Assembly: GCF_018812025.1 (NCBI RefSeq)
Contig: NC_063049.1
Location: 38,049,447-38,113,446, forward strand
Source: Megalobrama amblycephala
Taxonomy: Eukaryota > Chordata > Actinopteri > Cypriniformes > Xenocyprididae
Reading direction: 5' to 3'
DNA: 64,000 nucleotides
The position numbers were made by a program, and so were the translations under genes. Below the pieces are notes generated by a model. That model did no database searches. It was not told the origin of the DNA and was given only the letters and a program-made list of their open reading frames with translations. How positions within the stretch are numbered: the stretch's first letter is position 1; each line of letters starts with the position of its first letter. Below are positions 10,432 to 23,613 of the stretch, piece by piece.

Positions 10432-11120
10432 ATTGGTTTACAGAAAGTTTCCGTACTATATACGGTGAATAACTGTAATAGATCTAACGGTACATTTAAT
10501 GTCATTTTACGGTAAAGTACCGTTAAATTAACAGTTTTTGGAAGTGAAAAATAACAATTCATTGTAAAATTTACAGTAAAAAAACATAAATTGACATTCC
10601 CACAATTCCCTGCGTGACACTTCACATTTGATATATTTTCGTTGAAATAACTCTGTTTCTTCTTAGTTTTTCTCATTTTTTTTAAATCAGTTATGTACAT
10701 TAGGGTTTTATGTTACATCTAATGTTGTTAAATTAATGTTTATTGCATTTTTAAAATTTCATGCATGTTACCATGATGGTGTTTAGTGTGTGTGTGAATG
10801 ACACTGTGTGCACCTTCTATATGTTAGTGTTGTCCTTCTCAGCTTGTGGAAAAGCTGCTTGTGATGAACTTTGATTCATCATGTGACTCTTATCACCACT
10901 GTGTTTGGTGACTGTCAGTGTATTATAAAGGTACAAAACAGATAGTAGTACTTCATTAGGTTGGTAAATTAACATTATATCAGTTAATGAAATACGTTAT
11001 TTTACCGTAAATTTAACAGATTTTTTTTTACGTTGCTACTGTATTTTTTACGGTAAAGTTCTGGCAACCACAGCTGCCGGTTTTTTACTGTAAATTTTAC
11101 TGGGACTTTTTTACAGTGTA
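10363..11120. mobile_element. CACTGTAA MITE, TA-flanked
   Basis: The ends read TACACTGTAA and TTACAGTGTA, so the element is flanked by TA as in Tc1/mariner-type insertion. Repeated TTACGGTAAA/TTTACCGT motifs occur near both ends. No transposase frame is present. Confidence 0.7.
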
Positions 11121-11365
11121 CAGTCAGTTGGTACTACATAACTATAATATTGAAGATTAAAATTAACTGATTTGTAAGCAAACACTTAAATTACACACAA
11201 GGGAGTTTTTAAAATAATAAAGTTATAATACTAACTTTATAATTACATAATTATGTTTCAGCTCCAATTTGTTTTTTAAATATAAACATTTAGCCTAAAT
11301 GGTGGTTGTCATCATAAAAACTTGTATTTATTGAAACATAGGCCTATATTAAATATTAATGAACC

Positions 11366-11367
<2 letters not shown>

Positions 11368-11409
<42 letters not shown>

Positions 11410-11436
11410 AACACACACACACACGCATATATATAC

Positions 11437-11499
<63 letters not shown>
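11368..11499. repeat. AT/CA compound microsatellite
   Basis: Long AT runs interrupted by a short ACAC stretch near 11409-11424. Confidence 0.95.
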
Positions 11500-11500
<1 letters not shown>

Positions 11501-12067
11501 GAATCTGTAAATTTAGTGGTCGCAAAGTAAGAAATTATTCAAAATAAGTACCTAATCAAGAAAGTATGCAATTTCACATATACACAGCCTTTCACTTTAG
11601 ACACTTTACCATCCCATGAGGCCACAGGATAGGATTTTTGAATGGCAGTAAAGCATCAAAAACTGTCACATGATAATGATAACATGGCGAATGTAGTACG
11701 TCTGGATCACATTCATGCTACACACATTTACACTATACAGAAGCAGTTGCTATGTAATTACTTATTTAAATAAGTACCGAGAGTATGTGATTTCATATGC
11801 AGCCAGTGTTTTTATAAGCAAGTCATTGAATCATTCACTCAAACAATTTGTTCAAACACACTGATTCATTCAGAAATGGAACAAGTGATTGAGCTGACTC
11901 ATTCACTCAAACAATTAATTAAAAAAACGCTTCATTCAGGAATGAAACACCCTATTATGTGTTGTTTGGAGAGACAAACTATTTTCAAACTATTTACATT
12001 GGTAAAGCTAAAATAGACAAAGAAACTGTGTCTAAAATGTAATTTCAATATTAACTTCTAATATTGC

Positions 12068-12670
12068 TTAAAGAATTAGTTCACTTTCAAATTAAAATTT
12101 CCTGATAATTTACTCACCCCCATGTCATCCAAGATGTTTATGGCTTTCTTTCTTCAGTCGAAAAGAAATTAAGGTTTTTGATGAAAACATTCCAGGATTT
12201 TTCTCCATGTAGGGGACAAGTTTTAACAATAAATGCTCATCTTGAACTAACTCTCTTCTTCTCTAATAGAATTCCAGCAGTGTAGACACTGCTAAGTGTA
12301 TTACTGCCCTCCACAGGATAAAGTCTGAACTAATTGTTATATACTTGCACTAGCATATGGCAATTTAGTTCAAACCTTGACATGAGGAGGGCAGTAATAC
12401 ATTTAGCAGTGTCTACACTGTTGGAATTCAAATAGAGAAGAAGAGAGCTAGTTCAAGATGAGCATTTATGGTTAAAACGTATATAATTTTAATTTTTTTT
12501 TAGAAAATGAGCGATGGTTTCTCTAGATAAGACCCTTATTTCTCGTCTGGGATCGCTGTAAACTATCATTTTGACCTTCAACCGTTTAGGCTCCATTGAG
12601 TCCACTATATGGAGAAAAATCCTGGAACGTTTTCATTAAAAACTAATTTGAAAGTGAACTAATCCTTTAA
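12068..12670. mobile_element. Palindromic MITE, second copy of the 692-1338 family
   Basis: It begins TTAAAGAATTAGTTCACTTT and ends AAAGTGAACTAATCCTTTAA. It contains a further ~240-bp inverted repeat (about 12227-12470, arms with agtgtagacactgctaa / ttagcagtgtctacact). That inner repeat looks like a separate palindrome acquired internally. Confidence 0.8.
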
Positions 12671-14468
12671 CTAACTGTAGATCTACAGTTTGCTGGTTTA
12701 TCGCTGCACCAGGCATTTTTCTGTCTATACAAATTAAGCCTGCCACAATTGACGCTGTGCTGTTAACGTCACAATATTAAGATAATTATTATTAAATTAT
12801 ATTAAAGCAAGGTGGTTGAGCTTTTTCTGTTTTCTATGCGACTCTGGCTGGTGAGTCATCCAGTATTGTGCTATGAAAATTGTGCCGTTACCTGATTCAC
12901 ACAATTCCTTAAGTGAATAGGATGCTAAAAAAACAAACAACAACAAAAAACTTGGCTATCAGTAGGTGCAACTGATTATTAGTAAATTCCCCCCTATGAA
13001 AGCCTGTTTTTGTGTAAGTGATACATTAAGGCTTTGAATTCACCCCTTTTCTGACAATAACTCGTGGGGAAAGAAGAGGCATCTAGGAATTGCAGACCAT
13101 TAGCAGGAAATTTGATTTGCTCGTGGCAGTTCAATCAGACCTGTGAGGACATGTTTTACGTTACCATGAAAAAGAAGAGGAACAGACACTCTAGAAAATC
13201 CTTTCAAGGCTCAAAAAAGTGCAGTGTTGTTAGCGTAAGAACAACAGTGGGTTGCTATGGTTATCCAGTAAAAGCACTCAATTATGAAGTTCTTGCATGA
13301 TCACACGAAGATGACGTCTGAATCCAGTGGATGGCTTTCAAACAGATGATCCACTCATCACAACCTACTCAAGTTCTGTGACCATGAAAAGCAACAGGTA
13401 GAGCAGTGTATTTGAGCTGACACTGAGAATTGTTTATCTTGTCAAGATCAGCTGAACCTAAAGGGTTAATTCACCCAAAAATTAAAATCATTTACTCACC
13501 TCCATGTCAATCCAAAACTGATCCCCAGGGGCCACTAGGGAGAGCTAGAGGCCCACTGACAATTTTAGAGGGGGGAAAAATCTGAATTTGAAATTATTAC
13601 GCTTTCTTTCTAAAAAACTGGCCAATTACAAAAACAAATTTTAAATTAAATGTTTCTCAGGTTTATATGTACATAAATGCCACAGGTTGAAATGTAAAGG
13701 TTTTGACCTAAGGACTGCTATAAGAGGACAAAGTCAATCGATCTTAAGGTTTAATGAGGGTTTAATTACAGCCAATGTGCTTCTAAGCAAAGGGGTTTGT
13801 GCTTAAAAAGACACTTTATAAAAGTAAATGGCATACACATTCCAGAAAAAGTGGCTCCTGATCATTCTCTGAAAGAGAACATTCAATAATTCATTGATGG
13901 AATGAAAGGAATTCAGAAATGTTCATGCACTTTTTCATGAAACGTCAGCCATCAGTCGGACTGCGAGCTCATTTCCTGCAGTTCCCAGCCTGGGTGATTT
14001 GAGGTGTGTGAGTCTCTCTGCTACGGCCAGATGGTTACACTTCAGTGGATTTGATGGAAGCGTCACGCCTGTTATTCACAGTGTGAGTCCATTCAGTACA
14101 GATGCTACTAGAGAAATTTCTTAACTAAAATTTGAGGATGAAGGTAGTTCATTAAAAATAAAAACTAATTAAAGTTTTAAATTTATTTCTGATTAACAGA
14201 TTAAAGGAATATGTTACTCAGTGGTACTTACTATTTTATAAATACAGAAATGTTTTTCAACATTCATAATAATAAGAACCATTAATAATTGAGCACCAAT
14301 AATAACTGATCATAACTGAGCACTAAATGAGGATATTAGAATGATTTCTGAAGGATCATGTGACACTGAAGACTGGAGTAATGATGCTAAAAATCACAGA
14401 ATGCTGGGCTTTGCCATCACAGAAATAATTTACATTTTAAAATATACTCAAATATAATGTGTATATAT
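12671..14468. other. Unassigned DNA with a MITE fragment
   Basis: Near 13458-13520 there is one end of the TTAA MITE family (gggttaattcacccaaaaatt) without its partner. An open frame at 13064-13300 has no splice or protein signature. Nothing else can be supported. Confidence 0.4.
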
Positions 14469-15750
14469 AGTAACACTTTACAATAAGGTTCATTAGTTAA
14501 CATTACTTCACTACATTAATTAACATAAACTAATAATGAACTGAACTTCTACAGCATTTATTAATCTTTGTTAATGTTAATTTCAGCATTTACTAATACA
14601 TTAAAGGTGCCATTGAATGAAAAATTGAATTTACCTCAGCATAGTTGAATAACAAGAGTTCAGTACATGGAAATGACATACAGTGAGTCTCAAACACTGT
14701 TGTTTCCTCCTTCTTATGTAAATCTCATTTGTTTAAAAGACCTCCGAAGAACAGGCGAATCTCAACATAACACCGACTGTGACGCAACAGTCGGGATCAT
14801 TAATATGTACGCCCCCAATATTTGCATATGCCAGCCCATGTTCAAGGAATTACAAAAGGGCAAAACATCTGGATGTGCACAGCTGAATCATCAGACTAGG
14901 TAAGCAAGCAAGAACAATAGCGAAAAATGGCAGATGGAGCAATAATAACTGACATGATTCATGATAACCTGATATTTTTAGTGATATTTTTAAATTGTCT
15001 TTCTAAATGTTTCGTTAACATGTTGCTAATGTACTGTTAAATGTGGTTAAAATTACCATCGTTTCTTACTGTATTCACGGAGACAAGAGCCGTCGCTCTT
15101 TTCATTATTAAACACTTGCAGTATGTATAATGCATAAACACAACTTCATTCTTTATAAATCTCTCCAACAGTGTGTAATGTTAACTTTAGCCTGTTAGCC
15201 ACGGAGCATATTATCAAACTCATTCAGAATCAAATGTAAACATCCAAATAAATACTATACTCACAGGAATCGATGCATGCATGCAGCATGAATGACAAAC
15301 ACTTTGTAAAGATCCATTTTGAGGGTTATATTAGCTGTGTGAACTTTGTTTATGCTGGTTAAGGCAGTCGAGAGCTCGGGGGCGGGAGAGCGCGAGATTT
15401 AAAGGGGCCGCGCACACTGAACCGGTGCATATATAATTATGGCTCAAAATAGGCAGTTAAAATTTTTTTAAAAAAATCTATGGGGTATTTTGAGCTGAAA
15501 CTTCACAGACACGTTCAGGGGACACCTTAGACTTATATTACATCTTATTAAAACTGGTTCTAGGGCACCTTTAAAATCAAGAGTTGTATTTTTTAACATT
15601 AGTTAATGTACTTTGAACTAACATGAACAAACAATGAACTGCTGTATTTTTATTACATTAACAAAGATTAAAAATACAGTAACAAATGTATTGCTTATGG
15701 TTAGTTCATATTAGTTATTACATTAAAGCGTTAATATATTAAAATACTTT
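14469..15750. mobile_element. GTAACACTTTA MITE split by another MITE
   Basis: The left part, with GTAACACTTTACAATAAGG and repeated TTAGTTAACATTA, mirrors the right part, which contains aacattagttaatgta and ttagttcatattag. It is interrupted at 14601-15574. The right terminus has decayed, so the end is approximate. Confidence 0.6.
14601..15574. mobile_element. TTAAAGGTGCC MITE
   Basis: The ends TTAAAGGTGCCATTGAATG and GGGCACCTTTAA are inverted and TTAA-flanked. The interior is unrelated to the host element. The 78-residue open frame inside (14667-14903) belongs to the repeat and is not a gene. Confidence 0.8.
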
Positions 15751-16246
15751 AAAGTATATTGACTGTGAAGTTTATCTTTTTGCTACCGACCATTAGAGTA
15801 ATAATGTTAGATGTATAAACCTGAAAATAATAACTAATTCAAATTAGTTTTAGATTTATTTGTTAGATTAGTTTTAGATTTATTTGTATAGTACAGAAAG
15901 CCACACATGACATGCTGGAAAAAAATATGTATATCATGCCATGAATTACCAATTCATTTCCACAACTTACTAATACGTCAGCACATTTTACTAATTCATT
16001 CCCTCGTTTTAAGTCAACTGTGTGCACAATATAATAATTAATTCCCTAGTTTTACTACATTGTGGCCTGAAAATGTAAAATGTAAAATCTGAAAATGTAC
16101 AGATCTTCCAAAGATACCATAAAACACCACCAGGAGTCGATTACATTATTCTCTCTAGATGTCATCCAGATGTCAGTAATACAAAGGTCATTCTTATAAG
16201 TTCAGACAGATCTCCAAGCTGGAGACTGTAAAGATTGTTAAGGCTT

Positions 16247-16402
<156 letters not shown>

Positions 16403-16988
16403 AAAAAGTCAGAGTCTCAAGTATGTCTAGCTGCTGTGGCATGTGTTAATGGCCTTCATTAACACCACATAGTGAAGCTACAGTAGGGAACAGGACAGTC
16501 ACAACAAGACTGTAAACACAGCAAGACATGACACAGACTCAGACCAAAAATGCTATTAAATACTGAAGACCTGAAAGGACCCTTGATTGATGAAGACCAG
16601 GTTCTCTTTGTTAATAGAACAGGACTGGAATATAATTGTCTAAATATACTACACCTTGTCACATGTCTGATTAATAGCATCCGCTCTCAAATTGAAGCTA
16701 AACTACATTTCTGCTGAAAGTATCTATCAGAGAAGTTATAGGTCTTGAATAAAATATGACACATTAGGGATGTAATACCTCACTTCTGCCAGTGCAAAAA
16801 TAGAGCTCTAATTGGAAAGCTCATATATTGTCATTATAATCATGGGCCTCATTGCTCACTGACACTGAGTTAAAGTCACATGACAAACTCTGGCTCTAGA
16901 CATCTATGCATGGAGTATTTCAAGCAGGTTGCTAAGGTGTTGCTATGCTGTTGCATAGGTATGCTTGAATGGTTTCAAAGCAGATGGA

Positions 16989-17768
16989 TGGTTTCAGCTC
17001 AAAAAACCCCACAGATCATTTATTATAGCTTGTCAAATTTGCCCCTATTTGGGTGTGAGCAAAAACACACAGTTTTTGTGTATGTCCCTTTAAATGCAAA
17101 TGAACTGCTGCTCCTGCCTGCTTTCCAGAAGAGGGCGGAGCTTTAACAGCTCACAATTCGGTTGCTCAACAACAACAAAGCTGGAGAATCTCATGCAGCC
17201 AAAATGAGGATTGCCAGTAACGGCGTTCAGCCTTACATAGTTCAAACCGGAGTCGACACTGATGGAGAGACTCAGGAAGAAGGTACAACATTTGGAATGA
17301 AACTGGATGTTTCTGAACGGTTAGTGGGTAAATTTATGCAGTTGCTGTGGAGTTGTTTCAACTCATCGACTAGCATGTGCCGTCATGTTAATCTTTTGTG
17401 CAAATCCAGCGTTGAATTGACCCTCGTTTGTGAAGCAGTCTGGCGTAAAATGACGGCATGGTAACTACAACAACTCTTCCTCTTCTCTAAAGCAGCCCAA
17501 CATGGCCTTTGTTGCATGTTCCCGGGGGCAGGGTTTATGTAAATTTTGGGCATTGTGTTATCACCAACCCGGGAAGAAGCTCGTTGTAGTCCCTACCAGC
17601 CGTTAGTTGTTGCGCTAAAAAAAAAGCGATTTCTGTAAAAGAAAATATCTCCCTTTGCATTGAACTTTGAGCGTCGTAACTTTGCAGATGTTGTTTATGC
17701 TCAAACAGCAATGTTACACACTAACTAAAGTTAAAAAAAAGAAAATTCATAATCAAGGACCCCTTTAA
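16989..17768. mobile_element. MITE of the 'tcataatcaaggaccccttt' family, 5'-truncated
   Basis: It matches the full-length copy at 32632-33443 over most of its length, from 'accccacagatcatttattatag' to the terminal CCCTTTAA. The left terminal ~60 bp are missing. Open frames at 16880-17146 and 17162-17464 lie within it and are not genes. Confidence 0.8.
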
Positions 17769-18872
17769 CTTTACGTCCAAATAAAAACAATATTACAATC
17801 ATTTGATAGTTGATTGACAGCAAAATTATTGTGAATATTTTGAATATATAGTATATTGTGAATATCCAATATAGACTAGTCCTAATTAGCATTTTCTTAT
17901 AAGATTCTTATAACTCTGGCACAAAAGCTTAACAGAAATATAAAATAGAAACCTATTTATTATGAACAGTTTGAAGCATAAAAGAGAAATATGACAACAG
18001 TTTCAAATTGTCTTAGAAGAAAAAAAAATGCATGTGCCTGGACCAAGTGTGTCTGAATTACATAAAAATTAAGCATTGCATAACCATTACATAACAATTT
18101 TTTTAAATGCTGGCATGAGTTATTGCGACAAAAGGCATGAATCATGCTTACACACCTGTGATTAAACAGTGAAAGCAGCGTGCAAGTGTTGCACTCCAAA
18201 GAAAATGTTGTTTTTAACCTTGAATAACTGAGATTGACACCTGACATTTGGGGGCAGATATTAATCAATTCACAGAGTGTTTCATTATACCTCACCGGTT
18301 CATTGAGGGAATAAATCCGGATTTGCACACGCTACAATGAGCCCAATTTCCACTTCCTGGAAGGATAAATCATCCTCATATGGATAGGCAGCCTTTATGT
18401 TGTTGATTGGGGCTCACCTTGTGTTCCTTATCATTCCTGTCTGTCTAATTTACTATTGGTGGACTGATCAGACCTTTTGCCTTAATCCATTTCTATGTTT
18501 AAAAAAAAAAAAAAAGTCTTTTATCTTAAAGCACTCAACCTTGAAGGGAAACAATATAACAAAAAGTCCGGAAAAGCAATACGATAAATTTAATGAATGC
18601 TTTATCAAGGATCATCTCAAGGTGAGTAGATGCTCCTCTCTTGATTTAATAGGCTCAAATGTCAAAGGCTATATCTGGCACGATTCGTGACTAACAATCA
18701 CACTCCCATCTTTAGAGCAATGACAGACTATACACTGAGGAGAGGGGGATGGATCTGACCTGGCCCAAAGCCTAGAGCTGTTTGCATGGTGGGCAGAAAG
18801 TTGTTTGACAGTTAAATATAGGGTTAGCTCAGCCATTTAATCATTTCTGTATTTTTCCCATTTCCAACACAC
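17769..18872. other. Unassigned DNA
   Basis: AT-rich sequence. Open frames at 17960-18328 (minus) and 18397-18690 (plus) have no recognisable domain and no splice context. Confidence 0.4.
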
Positions 18873-19165
18873 TTAAAGGGATAGTTCACCCAAAAATGAA
18901 AATTCTGTTATCATTTACTCACCCTCGTGTCATTCCAAACCCGTAAGACTTTCATTCATCTTCAGAATGCAAATGAAGATCTTTTTGTTGAAATCTGAGA
19001 GCGTCAAAGTTTCAGTTACATAGCTGTCTAGGGACAGAAAGCTCTCAGATTACATCAAAAAAATCTTCATTTGTGTTCCGAAGATGAACGAAAGTCTTAC
19101 AGGATTGACATGAGGGTGAGTAATTAATGACAGAATTTTCATTTTTTGGTGAACTAACCCTTTAA
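18873..19165. mobile_element. Palindromic MITE (TTAAAGGGATAGTTCACC)
   Basis: The two arms match over more than 120 bp, from TTAAAGGGATAGTTCACCCA to GGTGAACTAACCCTTTAA. It is a short and well-preserved family member. Confidence 0.92.
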
Positions 19166-20863
19166 GACTCGTTCACAATAAGGACGATAACTGTAACAAG
19201 CCAATCAGAATCCATCATGCTTTAAAGAGGTGGAGAATTTACAACAAAACTGCAATGCATGCTAATAATAAACAGAATGATATTGTGCTTTGTGGATTCT
19301 AGTAGTTTTCACTATAGTTATCTTTCTAGTTATCATTCTTGGTGTGAACAGGCCTTTATAGGAGGAAATTCACCAAGAGACCGACCAAGCAGAATGTGGA
19401 TTATATATCAGAATAAATCGAGACACGTTTTAAAATGTTGAATTTGACACGCCGTTTCATTGAGGTTCATTATAGTTTTTATTAATATTTTAAATTAGTT
19501 TTTGTTTTTTGTTTTCATTTTATTTCCAGTTAAAGTCGTAGGACTATTTATTTTTGCTGTGTGTGTTTTTTTAAATGTCTTAAAAAGCTTTTATTCATTT
19601 TTATTTCAGTTTTAGTTTTTTAGTACATCAATCAAGTTAAACTAAATGAAATTTAAAAATGTTACTTTGGCAACTAGCTGAAATAAAATAAGTTTTTATA
19701 TTTTATTTATTTAAAGTTAAAGTTTGTTTTATTTCAAGTAACAAAAGGTTTTTAGGGTTTTAGTTAACTATAAAAACCCTGGCTCGTGCACGGATCAGTG
19801 AAAAAGCTGCTAGACCTGATGTAACGGACAAAGACGCCCATATAGGGCATGTTCACACAGAAAATGATTTCAAAGCAGTGCAGTGGAACACAAATATATC
19901 TATTCTTTGTGAATGGCGCTCACTTAATTTTACGCACTGCCGGGGCTATTTTAGCACCCGTCTGACTAAAAAATGTAGCGTATGTTTCTGTGACAGTGCT
20001 AGACTCTGTAAACAACAAAAATCAGTGTTAATAACCACTCAACCTTTTTAGCCAATCAGAAATGCTCTCTAGCTCATTGCCTTTTACATGTTCTGATTTG
20101 CTGGCATGACATCATGTCTCTGGAGGGCAGGGTTTTGTTAAAAGGGCATGTAATTGAAGGAATTTGGGTGGTATAATAAATGGATAAGTGGCTGAAAATG
20201 TCCACTCTAGTGGCAACAAATTTTAAAATAGTGATGTTTTAAAATAGAGTTATACCCTCTCTGTTATGGTCAAACATGTAGTCCCACCCAAAGCTTACAT
20301 TGTTGCTTGAGCCAACCAATGCTGCTATGTCTGTCCAAGTTGAGTAAACACATTTAATATTTTTGTTTTCTAGATCTCCTTCTGTTATTTATTATCTGTT
20401 TTCCAAACAATCATTTACACCACTCTGAGTTTGTCTGCACTGCATCATTGTTACCCTAGATTTACAACAATGTGAGAACATTCTTCAAACAAAGCATAAC
20501 ACTTTACATAAGCCGTACTGATAATACTGCTAATGCTTTTAAGATGCATGCCATTTTTCAAAACCCTAAACTGATGGCCTTTTATTTCTTTCGCTCTCTT
20601 GGGAATTTTATGGGTAAAGGGGGCCCTCTAGTGACAAAGAAACTCATCTTGTAATGTAAATATGCCATTGTGAGATTTATATTTAAGTGTAGTTTAAGTG
20701 CTATTGTTTCAAAACTATTGGTGTAACTGTGATTATGTGCTATGGGTATGTAATTATATGGTAGATTAAACAAAGATAACAAGTAATTGCTAAAGATTCA
20801 TTATTTAAATTATTTAAAAATTACCATGAAAGGAGTATCCCAACTTTTTCTGGTGACTGGAAA
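19166..20863. other. Unassigned DNA with repeat fragments
   Basis: Near 19166-19360 there is a degenerate inverted pair (ttcacaataaggacgataactg / actatagttatctttctagttat). The remainder shows no gene or boundary. Confidence 0.4.
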
Positions 20864-20953
20864 TATATTATATTATATTATATTATATTATATTATATTA
20901 TATTATATTATATTATATTATATTATATTATATTATATTATATTATATTATAT
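20864..20953. repeat. TATTA pentanucleotide microsatellite
   Basis: About 17 perfect TATTA units, followed directly by unique sequence. Confidence 0.97.
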
Positions 20954-21162
20954 GTTTGATCAGTGCCCAATGTTTCTGAAAGCAGGTCACATCCTTTCAG
21001 GGAGTCATTCCAGGATCTAAACATCTGAATGCACACAATAACAGGCAGGCAAAAAGCAGGTTAAGACACAGAGACAGTGATCCTTACAACACATATTTCA
21101 GTGATGTCTGTCAGGTTGTATGGATATTTTATGCATGCTATACCAAATAATTCACTTACAAC

Positions 21163-22231
21163 TAGGGCTGCACGATTATGACAGAAACCATAATTGTAGA
21201 TCATTAGCTTGAAATTGTAATTTCCAATTATTAATTAAGATGATCACAATTACACTGAATGATGTTTTGAAAAGCCATTGTTTGAACCAACTGCATGCCA
21301 TATTTTAATGTAAAAATAAAAAACAAGCTGAAAACAAAAATTTGTATTGCTTTTCTATAACATTAAGCCTCAAATGTCAACTATACATTGGTTTGGTTTC
21401 TTCTTTAAATAAAAAAGTATGCATATGCATGTAATAATAATAGGGGCTTTCACACCATGTTGTTCTAGGAACTTAATTATAGGAACTAGCCACCAGGATG
21501 GTTCCCCGAGAACTAATGTTCACCTAGAGCTATTTTCCTGATTGCATTCGCACCGCCAGTAGGAACTCTGAAGTGACGTAAACTGTGCTTGTTGTTACAA
21601 ATTTTATTTCAGCGGCGCTGAGAACAGCTCAGCCAGAGCCTGAGCACACAGTGCTCGCATTCTCCATCTTCATTAGTTTATGATCTGTTTAACAGTCCTG
21701 TCTAATATGTTATTAGATAGAACTGTTGTACAAAGAAAGTAGACAGTATATGAAAAAGTATTAGCTTTTGCTGTGTGGTTGATGCGCAATGTCACTAGCT
21801 GTGCAGAAATACATAATCATGTTTCGCTTGGTCCGCTCAAAGTTACGCTGGATTTTTTCCTTAGCGTATAAGGTTGAGAGGTCCATCTATCACTGTTTTC
21901 TATGTTTGTGGAGTTAGTTTGTGGAGTAAATATATAGGCTGTGTCGCGTACACAGCTTTTTAAAAATAGCGGGTACTGGTGTTTCACGTTTGTTTGACCA
22001 ATCAGTGTACACTTAAGGTACGTCACTGGTAGTTCTTTTTGCGCTGGGTTAGACCTTTTACACTCTGAAGTAGTCATGATTTGCCTCTCACAATGTAACA
22101 TGTTCTAAACACACCTCTTAACCATGCAGAATAATGCAAGTGGATTTTTTTTTGTAATCGCACCTTTGAACGATTACGAAATCGTGGCATTCGTAATTGC
22201 GATTAGAAATTCGATTAATTGTGCAGCCCTA
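21163..22231. mobile_element. Non-autonomous hAT-like element with perfect 8-bp TSD
   Basis: The ends are TAGGGCTGCAC and GTGCAGCCCTA. The flanks CTTACAAC (21155-21162 and 22232-22239) are an exact 8-bp duplication, the hAT hallmark. The interior includes another repeat starting near 21443 (ggggctttcacacc). No transposase is present. Confidence 0.92.
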
Positions 22232-22239
22232 CTTACAAC

Positions 22240-23503
22240 CTCTATTTGCTATTTTAACAGTTCCTAATTTGGTTTTGGAGGTCTCCTATAATAGGTTTAC
22301 ATGCATCCAAGGTAAAAAAAAAAACTTTAATTTTCCCATAATATATTGCAGCATCACCACTTTTCTCACAGTGTCTAAAACTGTTCGATAAAGAATCCAG
22401 TCTCTCTAAACTCATCCTTTTCAAGAGCCTACTCTACTCTGATTGGTCAGATGACCAAGTCTGTTGTGATTGGTCCACTGCTTAGAGCGTGCATCAAAAA
22501 CGAAACACCCATTACCATATCCGAATTTCAGCTCCGGAGGATACTTCCACATTCCTCCACACATACATGGTGATATGAACAGTAACAATGCTGTCGGTTT
22601 TACCATATCAATTCAAGCATGAGTCCTCATCCTTTAGAAGTACATGCAAAGTGGATTTGCTTTTAAAGCGCAGAAAACAGGATCTTCTCAACATGTCGAC
22701 AACACAAACCAAACACTTCTAGACCTCTGCTACAACTACAGTGTTTGAGAATGGGTTGAGCTTCGACTGTCTTGTTTTGTTCAATTTGTTCACAAGTACA
22801 TCATATATAGAATGGGGCATCAATTTACTGTTGGGAATTTGTTGTGTTGCGCCATGCTGCATCCAGTGTAGACAGCATTACTGTTTATAATGGCTTCTAT
22901 TTGCTTTTGTAGCATCGCATCGCGCCGTTCGTGTCTGGTGTGTGGCGGTAGATGATTCTCAGTAATATATGTGTCACTTTCCACAACCCAGTTTGTTCCT
23001 TAATATAATGTGCATGTTTATCAGACATGAACATGCAAATTGGTCTAATGAAACTGCCCTGGCCATGCTCAAGGTCATCTAATTATCAGCAACAATGAAC
23101 AGGAAATAGTCTTTGCATCTCCTATTCCTCCAGGATGACAGTACAGGCACGTCACAGGAAGAGTTTCTTCGGCTGGTCCAGCAACAGAGTAATAAATCTA
23201 GAACTGATAAGCAACGGCAAGCCTGGGTCTCAAATAGACAGAAGGCATTTGGAAACCATATTCATTACATAGGATCGCTCGTCTGCAGACACATTTGACA
23301 AGGCAAGGGCGAGTCATTATTGCGGGAACTCAAAGACTTAATTATGGGCTTTAAAATATAGATCACTACACCAATTAACAAAACCACTGCTGTAACTCAA
23401 CCTCAGTTCTTCCTATGCAGTTGCAGAGGGAAACCTTGTTTTGGCTGGTGGCGCCATATGACCTGAGAAAAATGCTCTGCAGATCATAAATGAAAGATAT
23501 AGG
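22240..23503. other. Mostly unassigned DNA
   Basis: It contains the doubtful exon-like stretch described at 23134-23298. There is no recognised transposon boundary. Confidence 0.4.
23134..23298 (+). other. Doubtful exon-like open frame
   Basis: A pyrimidine-rich tract ending ...tattcctccag precedes an open frame reading DDSTGTSQEEFLRLVQQQ, then SNKSRTDKQR. The helix followed by Q-S-x-R-x-D-x-Q-R loosely recalls a GoLoco (G-alpha-binding) motif, but spacing is off by one or two residues. No convincing donor follows and no neighbouring exon was found. It could be chance or a decayed exon. Confidence 0.15.
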
Positions 23504-23613
23504 TTAAAGGGGCTATATGTAAGAATTTTCATGTATTAATCGCTTTTTTGTTGCGATTAATCACTAATTAATGTGTGAACAGCTTTAATAAAACATGAAA
23601 AACAAGACCTTCC

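Noticed and set aside
20787..21020. Tyr-Ile repeat protein
   Set aside because: It arises from the TATTA microsatellite.
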